A DNA stretch of 64,000 nucleotides from Facklamia miroungae (GTDB lineage Bacteria > Bacillota > Bacilli > Lactobacillales > Aerococcaceae), in contig NZ_JAAXPS010000006.1 in NCBI RefSeq assembly GCF_012396555.1, forward strand, positions 1 to 64,000, read 5' to 3'. The position numbers were made by a program, and so were the translations under genes. This document shows, one piece after another, positions 35,600 through 44,089 of this stretch; positions within the stretch are counted from its first letter, which is position 1; each line of letters starts with the position of its first letter. Under the pieces are notes generated by a model that was not told where the DNA came from, did not search any database, and worked only from the letters and a program-made list of their open reading frames with translations.

Positions 35600-36355
35600 T
35601 TAAAATTGATTCCCGAAAAAGAACAGTGCATCGTCTCCACGTAATAAGTCGCCGTGTTCAGCTAAAACCGAAGAAGTGACCATCGATATTTCTCCAAACT
35701 CAAACAAAGCGAGCAATTTGGTGGCTAGTTTTTCTTTATTAATTGATTTTTCTAAATCATATAAAACTAAAAAGTAAGTAGAATTCATATAATAAAGATC
35801 CGACCTAATTAATTGACTAGGGATTTCACGTGCTAATCTCAAAAAATCGTCTAATGAAGTGAACCGAATGACTTCTTCGGTAAATTTACCTGCTAAATTT
35901 TCTTTCTCATCTGGAGCAAATTTCGGATTAAATAAGTTCATCATCGACTCAATCGCCGATTCTTTGGATTTTTTCTCAGAAGATGATTCTGCCTTTCCAG
36001 CAGAACCAGACTTTGATTCTTCATTTTGTTCTGAAAGACGATCCTTTTGAACCATTTCTTTTCGTTCTTTGAGACGACGTGTCAATTCGTCTTCCCAAAC
36101 CTCATCCAGTTCCTCAACATTGGCACGGCTAATATATAATTCTAAGCCTTCGCTGTTAGGAATCACTTGGAAAGTCACAGCTTCTGAATCATGAAAATGA
36201 TGATCAATATCCACTTCTTCTAAAATTGAATAAAAGAATTTTTCAATGCGCGATTGATCTCCAATTAAGTCCAGAAAATCAATTCCACGTTCTTCTAAAT
36301 CTTCAGACCCAATTAAAACCTTTATTAAGTTATCATTAATGTGTTCCATTTCCAT
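35600..36355 (-). CDS. mecA: Adaptor protein MecA
   Basis: Adaptor that delivers substrates such as ComK/ComX-type regulators and Spx to ClpC-ClpP. 251 residues. The N-terminal substrate-binding domain (MEMEHINDNLIKVLIGSEDLEERG, to about 85) is followed by a charged Ser/Glu/Lys linker (about 95-150). The C-terminal Clp-binding domain (about 160-251) has VIRFTSLDDFLRLAREI and ALFEFGEISMVTSSVLAEHG. GGAGG lies 9 nt before the ATG. It sits between spx and coiA and has its own terminator, which overlaps the coiA SD. Confidence 0.95.
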   Translation of the reverse strand: MEMEHINDNLIKVLIGSEDLEERGIDFLDLIGDQSRIEKFFYSILEEVDIDHHFHDSEAVTFQVIPNSEGLELYISRANVEELDEVWEDELTRRLKERKEMVQKDRLSEQNEESKSGSAGKAESSSEKKSKESAIESMMNLFNPKFAPDEKENLAGKFTEEVIRFTSLDDFLRLAREIPSQLIRSDLYYMNSTYFLVLYDLEKSINKEKLATKLLALFEFGEISMVTSSVLAEHGDLLRGDDALFFFGNQF

Positions 36356-36490
36356 AGCAATTCACCTCCACCTTCTTATCTATTATACTACTTCCATTTA
36401 GACATACCAAACATTATGTCATGTTTAGTAATCTTAGCAAAAATACATTAGCGATGCAAGCCTAGACGATCATACAATTTCCAGTCAAAA

Positions 36491-36508
36491 AAGGGCCCCA
36501 AGGCCCTT
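36491..36508 (-). terminator. Terminator of spx
   Basis: AAGGGCC/GGCCCTT, a 7-bp GC-rich stem with a 4-nt loop and TTTTTTG after it on the minus strand. It lies shortly after the spx stop and before mecA. Confidence 0.92.
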
Positions 36509-36520
36509 GATTCTCATGCA

Positions 36521-36919
36521 TTATTCATTAACTAAAGCTCTAGCACGACGTAATTCGCGAGCTCTTACTTCACGTGGTAAGAATCGTCTAATTTCGTCTT
36601 CATTATAACCAATCTGAATGCGTTTATCATCTAAAATAATAGGTCGACGCAAAAGACCTGGCTGACTTTGCACCAATTCGAAAAAGTCATTTAGAGGTAA
36701 TTCACTGATTTCTATATCTAATTCAGAATAAGCTTTAGAACGAGTCGAAACAATATCTTCTGTCCCTTCCTCTGTCATCCTCAAAATCCCTTTTATCTCA
36801 TTAATTGTTAAAGGTTCAGTAAAAATATTACGTTCTTCAAACGGAATATCATTTTCTTCTAGCCATGAACGGGCTTTTCTACATGACGTGCAACTTGGAG
36901 TTACATATAATGTTACCAT
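36521..36919 (-). CDS. spx: Transcriptional regulator Spx
   Basis: ArsC-fold regulator that binds the RNA polymerase alpha C-terminal domain and redirects transcription under thiol stress. I start at the ATG of [19 protein letters not shown], matching the family N-terminus; the frame extends nine codons upstream. 132 residues. The redox switch CTSC is at C10 and C13, and the Arg-cisPro motif is [23 protein letters not shown]. It is a ClpXP/MecA-linked proteolysis target in relatives, fitting its location beside mecA. Monocistronic, with a terminator right after it. Confidence 0.94.
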   Translation of the reverse strand: MVTLYVTPSCTSCRKARSWLEENDIPFEERNIFTEPLTINEIKGILRMTEEGTEDIVSTRSKAYSELDIEISELPLNDFFELVQSQPGLLRRPIILDDKRIQIGYNEDEIRRFLPREVRARELRRARALVNE

Positions 36920-37248
36920 TAAAAGATCATCCTCTCTTGTGAACATTGTTCTCTCTTACGGTCACGTACATATTCAATGATAGTTGTTAAAATACCACTA
37001 ATAACAATCGAAAAATTTCGATACAATAAGTGAGTTTCACAAAGTATTTACTACTATAATTAAAATTATAGCAACAAAAAAGCTTTAAATCAAGTTAAGA
37101 TAAGTGATTTATGTATGATAATTATTAGAATTTCTGATGAATAAAAAAAGTTTGTGAAAAATATCTCCTTTTTAATGAATACTAGCATTTATAGTTAAAT
37201 AGGTTATAATTATTATCGTAACTATCAGTCTTTAGAAAGAGGAGTATC
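36920..37248. other. Divergent spx/trpS regulatory region
   Basis: About 330 nt with no gene. It holds a TATAAT at 37205-37210 for trpS, whose SD AGAGGAG precedes the ATG at 37249, and a perfect 7-bp inverted repeat ATCGAAA-AA-TTTCGAT (37007-37022) on the spx side. I looked for a T-box before trpS and found no GGGTGGNACC-type sequence and no terminator hairpin. Confidence 0.55.
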
Positions 37249-38238
37249 ATGAAAGAAACTATCTTTTCTGGCGTTCAGCCATCGTCCATTCCAACACTCG
37301 GTAATTATATCGGAGCCATGAAGTCATTTGTTGATCTTCAAGATAAGTACCACGCCACCTATTGTATTGTAAATCAACATGCCATTACAGTTCCTCAAGA
37401 CCCTAAAGTATTAGTAAAACAGACAAAGCAATTAGCTGCTTTGTATTTAGCGATTGGTATTGACCCTAAAAAATCTACTGTGTTTGTTCAATCAGAAGTA
37501 CCCGCTCACGCACAAGCAGCTTGGTTGATCACCTGTCAAATAGGGGTGGGCGAATTAGAGCGGATGACACAATATAAAGATAAGTCTGCAAAGCAAGAGT
37601 CTGTGGGTGCTGGCCTACTTTGCTACCCTGCTTTAATGGTTGGTGATATCGTTCTCTATAATGCAAAATATGTGCCCGTAGGTGATGATCAACGTCAACA
37701 CATTGAATTAACCAGAAATTTTGTTGACCGTTTTAATAATCGTTTTGGTGAAGGTGTTCTGGTTAAACCTGAACCGCTCTACCCTAACGCAGGTAAGCGT
37801 GTGATGAGCCTGCAAGATCCAAATAAAAAAATGTCCAAGTCTGATAAAAATGAAAAAAATAAAATTTCTATGCTCGATGAACCCCGCGAAATAATTAAAA
37901 AGGTCAAATCAGCGGTGACTGATTCAATTGGAATTATCAACTATGATAAAGAAAACCAACCCGCTGTAGCTAATTTACTTGAAATCTATTCGAGCCTTAA
38001 TGGTCAATCGATTGAGACAATCGTAAATCAATATCAAAACTCGGGATATGGACTCTTTAAATCTGATCTTGCCGATCTGATTGTATCTGTACTTGAACCT
38101 ATTCAGGCTCGCTATCAACAACTCATTGAAAGTGATGAACTCTACGAGATTCTCAAAGTAGGGGCAGTCAAAGCTAATGAAACAGCTTCTCAAACCCTCG
38201 CTCGCATGGAAAAAGTAATGGGGATACATTATCGATAA
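37249..38238 (+). CDS. trpS: Tryptophan--tRNA ligase
   Basis: Class I synthetase charging tRNA-Trp, 329 residues, full length. The HIGH-equivalent is in [13 protein letters not shown], the KMSKS loop is [12 protein letters not shown], and substrate-binding segments include [19 protein letters not shown]. Monocistronic, with its own promoter and a terminator shared with perR. No T-box leader is seen. It is divergent from spx; in B. subtilis trpS is also in the spx region, so this is inherited synteny. Confidence 0.97.
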   Translation: MKETIFSGVQPSSIPTLGNYIGAMKSFVDLQDKYHATYCIVNQHAITVPQDPKVLVKQTKQLAALYLAIGIDPKKSTVFVQSEVPAHAQAAWLITCQIGVGELERMTQYKDKSAKQESVGAGLLCYPALMVGDIVLYNAKYVPVGDDQRQHIELTRNFVDRFNNRFGEGVLVKPEPLYPNAGKRVMSLQDPNKKMSKSDKNEKNKISMLDEPREIIKKVKSAVTDSIGIINYDKENQPAVANLLEIYSSLNGQSIETIVNQYQNSGYGLFKSDLADLIVSVLEPIQARYQQLIESDELYEILKVGAVKANETASQTLARMEKVMGIHYR

Positions 38239-38260
38239 TCATTTATTATAAAACTCAATG

Positions 38261-38292
38261 AAGGGTCAAGTTATTCAGTAACTTGACCCTTT
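38261..38292. terminator. Bidirectional terminator trpS/perR
   Basis: AAGGGTCAAGTTA pairs perfectly with TAACTTGACCCTT around TTCAG. It lies between convergent genes. Confidence 0.92.
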
Positions 38293-38307
38293 ATATTAAT
38301 AGGTTTA

Positions 38308-38760
38308 TTAAACTTTTTTCTTTCCTAAGCATTCTTGACAAAGTCCTCGAAAGGATACTTCCATCGATTGAACTTGAAAACGTTCCAGTTGGCTAATTTC
38401 TTTATACAAATCCGCGAACTGATCTAAAAACACATCTTCAATTTTTCCACATGATTGACAAATAGTATGTCCATGTGGCTGATAAACTAGATCATAGCGC
38501 TTTGTTTTTTCATCAAAATTTAACTCTTGTAGAATACCTGCATTGACAAAAGCGCGAACATTATTATATACCGTGGCTAAACTCATTGTAGGGTATACTT
38601 CCTGGACTTGCTGATAAATTTCTTCTACACTCGGGTGATTTACCTTTGTCAAAATGATTTTCAAGATGGCCCGTCTCTGGGGGGTTACTCTAATTTTATC
38701 TTTCTGCATCTGTTCTAAAAGTTTGGTGATTTCCATTTCAAGCTTTTCTTTATCTTGCAT
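38308..38760 (-). CDS. perR: Peroxide-responsive repressor PerR (Fur family)
   Basis: Metal-dependent repressor, 150 residues. Every PerR ligand is present with a constant +5 offset from B. subtilis PerR: His42, Asp90, His96, His98 and Asp109 for the regulatory metal, and Cys101, Cys104, Cys141 and Cys144 for structural zinc. The Asp90/Asp109 pair separates PerR from Fur and Zur, so hydrogen-peroxide sensing by His oxidation is expected. The DNA-binding helix is in MSLATVYNNVRAFVNAG. AGGAGG precedes the ATG by 10 nt, and its promoter overlaps a Fur-family-like half-palindrome. Confidence 0.93.
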   Translation of the reverse strand: MQDKEKLEMEITKLLEQMQKDKIRVTPQRRAILKIILTKVNHPSVEEIYQQVQEVYPTMSLATVYNNVRAFVNAGILQELNFDEKTKRYDLVYQPHGHTICQSCGKIEDVFLDQFADLYKEISQLERFQVQSMEVSFRGLCQECLGKKKV

Positions 38761-38785
38761 AATCTAGCCACCTCCTATTCTCTAC

Positions 38786-38824
38786 ATTATAACAAATTAT
38801 ATTCCCAAATTAAAACGATTATCA
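38786..38824 (-). promoter_or_regulatory. perR promoter with Fur/PerR-type operator candidate
   Basis: On the minus strand TATAAT (38786-38791) is preceded at 17 nt by a weak TTTAAT. The -35 overlaps TGATAAT-C-GTTTTAA (38810-38824), whose left half is a perfect match to the 7-1-7 Fur-family box TGATAATnATTATCA, while the right half matches 4 of 7. Autoregulation is plausible. Confidence 0.4.
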
Positions 38825-38850
38825 TTAAGCCTTTAAAAAGTTGGCAAAAA

Positions 38851-38880
38851 AACATCAACCGTTTTAAGTCGGTTGATGTT
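38851..38880 (-). terminator. Terminator of the gcv operon
   Basis: AACATCAACCG/CGGTTGATGTT, an 11-bp stem with an 8-nt loop, followed on the minus strand by a T-run (TTTTTGCC). It lies just after the gcvPB stop. Confidence 0.92.
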
Positions 38881-38894
38881 TTTTAACTAATTGT

Positions 38895-40388
38895 TTACTC
38901 TACTTCTGAAGAATCAGATTCATGCTTTTCAAAAGTATATTTTAGAACTGGTTTACGAGAAGCGCCCGCTTCATCCAACCGTCTAACAGGTGTATTGTGC
39001 GGAGCAGTTTGAACAATTTCAGGGTTTTCAATGGCTCCTTGATTGATCTTAATCAGGATATCTGCTACATAATCTAAGTCTTGTTTTGATTCTGTTTCAG
39101 TTGGTTCCACCATTAAACACTCATGAACATGTAATGGGAAGTAGGTAGTCGGTGCGTGAATTCCAAAATCCAACAAACGCTTACCTACATCTTTTGCAGT
39201 TACGCCATAATCTTTCTTATGACGACTTAAATCTAGTACAAAGTCATTCTTATTGAAATTAGGGAATGGAGCATCGAAGTATTCATTCACGCGTACTCGT
39301 AAATAGTTAGCATTAAGCACAGCATCTTCAGAAGCTCGACGCAATCCTTCAGGACCCATTGCTCGAATGTAAGTATAAGCACGTACATTGACACCAAAGT
39401 TACCAAAGTTGCCTTTAATACGACCATAAGATTTTTCAGGCATTTCTAATTCGTACTTGTCTCCATTTTTAACCACATTTGGTCCAGGAATGAAAGGTGC
39501 CAACTTGTCTACAACTCCGATTGGACCAGAACCAGGACCTCCACCACCGTGAGGACCAGTAAAGGTCTTGTGAAGATTTAAGTGACAAGCATCAAATCCC
39601 ATCGCTCCTGGAGAAGTTAAGCCCATGATCGCATTTAAGTTAGCGCCATCGTAATAAGCTAATCCGCCTGCTTCGTGAACGATATCAACAATTTCTTTCG
39701 CGTCTTTTTCAAACAATCCAGCTGTAGAAGGATTAGTAATCATAATACCTGCTGTATTTGGACCAACAGCTGCACGAACTGCCTCTACATCAATGATACC
39801 CTCTGGAGTTGAAGGTAATTCTAATGTTTCAAATCCAGCTACCATTGCTGTTGCTGGGTTTGTTCCGTGAGCAGAGTCAGGAATTAAAATGACACGACGC
39901 TGCTCTAATTCTCCAATTGACTTAAAATAAGCCTTGAAAGCTAAAATAGCTGCCAACTCACCTTGTGCTCCTGCAGCGGGTTGCAAAGTTAAAGCGGAGA
40001 ATTGGGTAATCTCCTTCAAGTATTCTTGCAACTCATACATTAATTGTAAGGCACCTTGAATCGTATCTGGATCTTGCAATGGGTGAATATTGGCAAATCC
40101 GTCCATTGCGGCAACGTCCTCATTTATTTTAGGATTATACTTCATTGTACAAGATCCTAATGGGTAAGGTCCTGACTCGACCCCAAAGTTGCGGTTAGAT
40201 AGTGCCGTATAGTGACGAACAATCTGTAATTCAGAAGCTTCAGGCAGACGGGCAGGTTCTTGGCGAGCATATTCGCCTAATTCAGCCGACAAGTCATATT
40301 CTTCTACTTCAGAAACTGGCAGATCATACGCTGTATGCCCTTCTTGTGAAATTTCAAAAATTAATTTATCGTAATCTTGTAAGATCAT
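38895..40388 (-). CDS. gcvPB: Glycine dehydrogenase (decarboxylating) subunit 2
   Basis: PLP subunit of the glycine cleavage P-protein: with GcvPA it decarboxylates glycine and passes the aminomethyl group to lipoyl-GcvH. 497 residues. The PLP-binding Lys is in HLNLHKTFTGPHGGGGPG. Other conserved parts are SNRNFGVESGPYPLGSCTMKYNP (split at about 68-90) and FPLHVHECLMVEPTE. It starts in a TAATG overlap with gcvPA, so the two subunits are translationally coupled. Last gene of the leftward C1 block. The two-subunit form of P-protein is typical of Firmicutes. Confidence 0.97.
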   Translation of the reverse strand: MILQDYDKLIFEISQEGHTAYDLPVSEVEEYDLSAELGEYARQEPARLPEASELQIVRHYTALSNRNFGVESGPYPLGSCTMKYNPKINEDVAAMDGFANIHPLQDPDTIQGALQLMYELQEYLKEITQFSALTLQPAAGAQGELAAILAFKAYFKSIGELEQRRVILIPDSAHGTNPATAMVAGFETLELPSTPEGIIDVEAVRAAVGPNTAGIMITNPSTAGLFEKDAKEIVDIVHEAGGLAYYDGANLNAIMGLTSPGAMGFDACHLNLHKTFTGPHGGGGPGSGPIGVVDKLAPFIPGPNVVKNGDKYELEMPEKSYGRIKGNFGNFGVNVRAYTYIRAMGPEGLRRASEDAVLNANYLRVRVNEYFDAPFPNFNKNDFVLDLSRHKKDYGVTAKDVGKRLLDFGIHAPTTYFPLHVHECLMVEPTETESKQDLDYVADILIKINQGAIENPEIVQTAPHNTPVRRLDEAGASRKPVLKYTFEKHESDSSEVE

Positions 40389-41737
40389 TATTTTGCCACC
40401 TCCACTAAAGCAGTTACAAAATCATCCATCTCTTCTTTCGTACGCTTTTCAGTCGCACAAAGTAGATAGGCGTTTTCCATTCCAATTGCTTTTGAAGCAT
40501 CAAAGCCTCCAACAAACCCTTTTTCAAATAAGGCTTTATTAACTTGTTGAATATCTTTATTTAATTTAATTACAAATTCATTAAAGAACGGTTTTGTATT
40601 AACTACTTCAAAGCCTGCTGCTTTTAATTCTTTTGCTAGATAATGAGTATTATTAATATTAGCTTGGGCTAATTCTTGAATACCTACTTTTCCATAAGCT
40701 GACATCGCTATAGAAGAAGACAAAGCGAAAAGAGCTTGATTCGATGAATAGTTGGAAGTCGCTTTTTCACGACGGATATGTTGCTCGCGCGTTGATAGAG
40801 TCATTACAAATCCGCGTCTTCCTTCTTCATCCACCGTTTCACCAACGATACGTGAAGGAATTTTACGCATTAATTTATCATTGACAGCAAAATAACCACA
40901 GTGAGGACCACCAAGTGACATTGGAATACCAAATGGCTGTACATCTCCAACTGTAATATCTGCTCCTAAAGCACCTGGTTTTTCTAATTTTCCAAGGGCT
41001 AACGGGTTAGCAGAAACGATTAATAAGGTCTTAGTTCCTTCTAAAACAGCTTTAATTGCTTTCAAGTCTTCGATTGATCCAAAGAAGTTAGGATATTGAA
41101 CAATCACTGCTGCCACTTCAGGATTGAGTTTCGCTTTCAAGTCTTCTAGACTTGTTACTTCATTTTCTAAAGCGATTTCTTCAACTGAGTAATTCTTACC
41201 AAATCCATATGTTTTTACTGTTTCAATTGCTTGCGGATTCAAACCTTTAGAAACTAATACCTTATTAGACTTCTTAACATGTCCAAAGGCTAAGTTTGCC
41301 GCTTCAGAAACAGCATTGTACCCATCATACATACCACAGTTTGCTAAATCCATTCCTGTTAATTCAGCAATCATCGTTTGCCATTCAAAGAGTGCTTGTA
41401 ATTCACCTTGAGATACTTCTGGTTGATATGGAACATAAGCTGTCAAAAATTCTTGACGCATGATAATGTGTTTTACGATTGATGGTACATGGTGGTCATA
41501 AGTCCCTGCGCCTAAGAAGAAAGGCTTTTGACTTGATGAAGTATTTAAGGCCGCCATTTTTGTCATTTCTTTAACAATTTCCATTTCAGAAAGTGGTTCA
41601 GGTAAGTTCATTTTACCTTCACGACGTACATTTTCTGGCAAGTCAGAGAAGATATCCATAATATCTTTTACGCCAATTGTTTCTAACATTGCTTGGCGAT
41701 CTTGCTCTGTGTTAGGTAAATATCTAAAGTTTGCCAT
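40388..41737 (-). CDS. gcvPA: Glycine dehydrogenase (decarboxylating) subunit 1
   Basis: Non-PLP partner subunit of P-protein. The start is the ATG of MANFRYLPNTEQDRQ (41737), with AAGGAG 6 nt upstream; 449 residues. Family stretches visible are FLGAGTYDHHVPSIVKHI, TAYVPYQPEVSQGELQALFE, CGMYDGYNAVSEAANLA and SLGGPHCGYFAVNDKLMRK. It overlaps gcvPB by one base (TAATG). A perfect 12-bp stem-loop lies in the 118-nt gap between it and gcvH, which may set relative expression of P-protein against gcvT/gcvH. Confidence 0.97.
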   Translation of the reverse strand: MANFRYLPNTEQDRQAMLETIGVKDIMDIFSDLPENVRREGKMNLPEPLSEMEIVKEMTKMAALNTSSSQKPFFLGAGTYDHHVPSIVKHIIMRQEFLTAYVPYQPEVSQGELQALFEWQTMIAELTGMDLANCGMYDGYNAVSEAANLAFGHVKKSNKVLVSKGLNPQAIETVKTYGFGKNYSVEEIALENEVTSLEDLKAKLNPEVAAVIVQYPNFFGSIEDLKAIKAVLEGTKTLLIVSANPLALGKLEKPGALGADITVGDVQPFGIPMSLGGPHCGYFAVNDKLMRKIPSRIVGETVDEEGRRGFVMTLSTREQHIRREKATSNYSSNQALFALSSSIAMSAYGKVGIQELAQANINNTHYLAKELKAAGFEVVNTKPFFNEFVIKLNKDIQQVNKALFEKGFVGGFDASKAIGMENAYLLCATEKRTKEEMDDFVTALVEVAK

Positions 41738-41805
41738 GATCTGCTCCTTCATCTGTTTTTTCTTTAATTCGTATTTATTAAATTTATAGCAATTTTAACC
41801 TAAAT

Positions 41806-41832
41806 ATTAGAGTGACTAAGAGTCACTCTAAT
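41806..41832 (-). other. Perfect intercistronic stem-loop between gcvH and gcvPA
   Basis: ATTAGAGTGACT pairs perfectly with AGTCACTCTAAT around a 3-nt loop. No T-run follows on the minus strand, so it looks like an mRNA stability or processing element and not a strong terminator. Confidence 0.6.
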
Positions 41833-41855
41833 AGGAAATTCATAAGAATTTATGT

Positions 41856-42215
41856 TTATTCAGCAGGCTCTTCAGTTAAGAAAGCTGATGTGTCAATATC
41901 TTCTTCTGTTTCGATTTCGAAGAACCATCCTTTACCTTGAGCGTCTTCGTTAACTGTTTCAGGAGCATCTTCTAATTCTTCGTTAATAGCTACCACTTTA
42001 CCTGCAAATGGTGCGTAAACTTCAGAAACAGATTTAACTGATTCTACAGTAACAATTTCTTCTTCTGCATCAAATTCATCGTCAACTTCTGGTAATTCTA
42101 CGTGAACAATATCTCCTAATTGTTCAGCAGCAAAAGCAGTGATACCAATACGTGCTTTGTTAGGAGCTAAAATTTCGATAAATTCGTGTTCTTCTGTAAA
42201 AAATACTTGTGACAT
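41856..42215 (-). CDS. gcvH: Glycine cleavage system H protein
   Basis: Lipoylated carrier that shuttles the aminomethyl group between P, T and L proteins. 119 residues, acidic. The lipoyl-accepting lysine is Lys61 in TVESVKSVSEVYAPF. The flanking hammerhead shows HEFIEILAPNKARIGITAFA and the Gly-rich KGWFFEIE. It lies between gcvT and gcvPA. Lipoylation enzymes and lipoamide dehydrogenase are not in this window and must be supplied from elsewhere. Confidence 0.97.
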   Translation of the reverse strand: MSQVFFTEEHEFIEILAPNKARIGITAFAAEQLGDIVHVELPEVDDEFDAEEEIVTVESVKSVSEVYAPFAGKVVAINEELEDAPETVNEDAQGKGWFFEIETEEDIDTSAFLTEEPAE

Positions 42216-42298
42216 TATAAATGACCCCTTTTCTTAATATTATTTATGTGACCATTTTATCAAACATTTATAGAAAATGAAACTACTTTCAGATAAAT

Positions 42299-43435
42299 TT
42301 ACTTACTGGCACTTAGCCAATCTTTTTTAGTTAATTCAGCTTCAATCTCTTTACCACGAATGTCAATAATTACTTTGTCGCCAACTTTAAAATTACTATT
42401 AACTCGCACAAAACCTAAAGGATATCCTAAAGAAGGAGATTTAGTTCCGGAAGTAACCACACCAATCACTTCGCCATCTTGGCTTTTAACTTCCATACCA
42501 TGTCGCGCAATTTGTTTACCATCAATCTTAAAGCCGCGAGACGCTTCTTTTTTATCACCAGCACGGTATGCAGCAATGGCTTCTTTGCCAATATAATCTG
42601 CTTCTTTAGCTTTTGGAACCGCAAAAGCAATACCACCAGCAATTGGATTGACGCTTTCGTCAAAGTCATTTCCATATAATGGTAAACCTGCTTCAAGACG
42701 CAAGGTATCACGTGCACCTAAGGCGCATTCTTTCACACCTAAGTCCTGACCTTCTTCAACTAATTTTTTCCAAATGTCAACCATGTGCTCTGAAGGAATA
42801 TATAATTCAAACCCTTCTTCGCCTGTATAGCCTGTACGTGAAATTTGAACTCTTTCAATACCTGCTACTACTTGATCTTGTTTATAGGAATAGTATTCAA
42901 TTTCTTTCAAGTCAGTATCAGTAATACGTGCTAATAACGCTTCAGCATTTGGCCCTTGAACGGCAATTAATCCCCAATCATAAGTCTCATCTGTAATTTC
43001 AACTTGACCATCTTGGTTGTGATCGTGCATCCATTGAACGATTTTTTCACGGTTTGATCCGTTAGGTGTTGCCACAAATTCATCATCATTACGACGATAG
43101 TAAATTAAGTCATCCAACATACCACCGTCTTCTTTACATACAGCAGTATATTGAGCCTTACCATTATAAGTAGCCTTGTGTACGTCGTTAGTGATCAAAC
43201 CATTCCACCAGTCGTAAGCATTCATTTTACCTGATTTAACACGAACTTCCCCCATATGAGAAGCATCAAATAGGCCTACAGCATTACGAACGGCTTCATG
43301 CTCTTCAGCAATTTTAGTAATTTGAATTGGCAATCCCCATCCACCAAAATCGGTAATTTTACAACCTTTTTCGACATAATAGTCGTACATTGGTGTTTTT
43401 TTCAATCCGTTTTCATCTACTTGAACGTTTGTCAT
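42299..43435 (-). CDS. gcvT: Aminomethyltransferase (glycine cleavage T protein)
   Basis: Releases ammonia from aminomethyl-lipoyl-GcvH and makes 5,10-methylene-THF. 378 residues. The N-terminal part has GLPIQITKIAEEHEAVRNAVGLFDASHMGEV, whose Asp is the conserved folate-site residue; central RTGYTGEEGFELYIPSEH and LGARDTLRLEAGLPLYGND are diagnostic. AAGGAG lies upstream of the ATG. It follows fchA by about 18 nt, so gcv and the C1 enzymes are one transcriptional neighbourhood. No glycine riboswitch precedes it. Confidence 0.97.
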   Translation of the reverse strand: MTNVQVDENGLKKTPMYDYYVEKGCKITDFGGWGLPIQITKIAEEHEAVRNAVGLFDASHMGEVRVKSGKMNAYDWWNGLITNDVHKATYNGKAQYTAVCKEDGGMLDDLIYYRRNDDEFVATPNGSNREKIVQWMHDHNQDGQVEITDETYDWGLIAVQGPNAEALLARITDTDLKEIEYYSYKQDQVVAGIERVQISRTGYTGEEGFELYIPSEHMVDIWKKLVEEGQDLGVKECALGARDTLRLEAGLPLYGNDFDESVNPIAGGIAFAVPKAKEADYIGKEAIAAYRAGDKKEASRGFKIDGKQIARHGMEVKSQDGEVIGVVTSGTKSPSLGYPLGFVRVNSNFKVGDKVIIDIRGKEIEAELTKKDWLSASK

Positions 43436-43453
43436 TCTATTATCTCCTTCACC

Positions 43454-44080
43454 TTATTTGATTAAAATGTCTTTTACTTGTGAGTAATATTCATCTAATT
43501 GAGTCGATAAGTCAGCCACTTTAGTGTTAGCTAAATCATAATACTCTTCTTGTTTATCTTTATCTTTAAGCTGTCCGCCATTGATATAGAGATTTAAAGA
43601 AGAAGCTTGAACTGCTGATCTTAACATCTGTAGACCTACACCAACATCAGAAATAATAATCTTTTTAATTAAAGGAATTACTTTATCAAAGTCCTCAACA
43701 ATTTTCGTTACTTCCGAAATTAAATCGATCGGAGGTTGCGAAGCAATCACAAGCCCTTTTTGAATAGCTTCCTGGCGAGCTTGCTTTTCATCATCACTGT
43801 TTCTTGGCATGCCGTATGCAGCGGATAGAGGCTCAAATTCTGTCGCATCACGATCAATAATATTAACAAAAACTTCTTTACTCTTTTCGAAATCTTCAAT
43901 TTTTTGAGCTAAAAAAGACTGTTCTTCTTCTGATAATTTATCGCTTTGGGAAAAAAGCATAGCCATTAAAATAGCACCGATTCCTAAACCTGCAGTAACT
44001 CCTGCAGCAGCGCCACCACCGGGGGTTGGTTCATTAGAAGCTAACTTATTTATAAATTCCGTTACTTTTAATTCTTTCAT
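43454..44080 (-). CDS. fchA: Methenyl-THF cyclohydrolase / formiminoTHF cyclodeaminase-family protein
   Basis: FchA family (PF04961), 208 residues, all-helical. The Gly-rich substrate site is near the N-terminus (NEPTPGGGAAAGVTAGLG). Later parts are DRDATEFEPLSAAYGMPR and QPPIDLISE. It hydrolyses 5,10-methenyl-THF to 10-formyl-THF (or deaminates formiminoTHF). With no formiminotransferase nearby and folD/fhs adjacent, the cyclohydrolase role in glycine or purine-type fermentation is more likely than histidine breakdown. It lies 10 nt after folD and 18 nt before gcvT. Confidence 0.92.
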   Translation of the reverse strand: MKELKVTEFINKLASNEPTPGGGAAAGVTAGLGIGAILMAMLFSQSDKLSEEEQSFLAQKIEDFEKSKEVFVNIIDRDATEFEPLSAAYGMPRNSDDEKQARQEAIQKGLVIASQPPIDLISEVTKIVEDFDKVIPLIKKIIISDVGVGLQMLRSAVQASSLNLYINGGQLKDKDKQEEYYDLANTKVADLSTQLDEYYSQVKDILIK

Positions 44081-44089
44081 TACCGGCTC

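Noticed and set aside
35540-35760. ComX-type combox upstream of coiA
   Set aside because: I searched for TACGAATA-like sequence in the end of mecA and found only poor matches.
36521-36919. Spx as arsenate reductase
   Set aside because: The N-terminal CTSC redox pair and neighbouring mecA identify Spx; ArsC lacks this CXXC.
37100-37248. T-box leader before trpS
   Set aside because: No T-box core sequence and no terminator hairpin in the short leader.
38308-38760. Fur or Zur instead of PerR
   Set aside because: Asp90 and Asp109, together with His42, His96 and His98, reproduce the PerR regulatory site exactly.
42466-42924. Open frames overlapping gcvT on both strands
   Set aside because: Shadow frames of a highly conserved gene, with no SD or recognisable protein.
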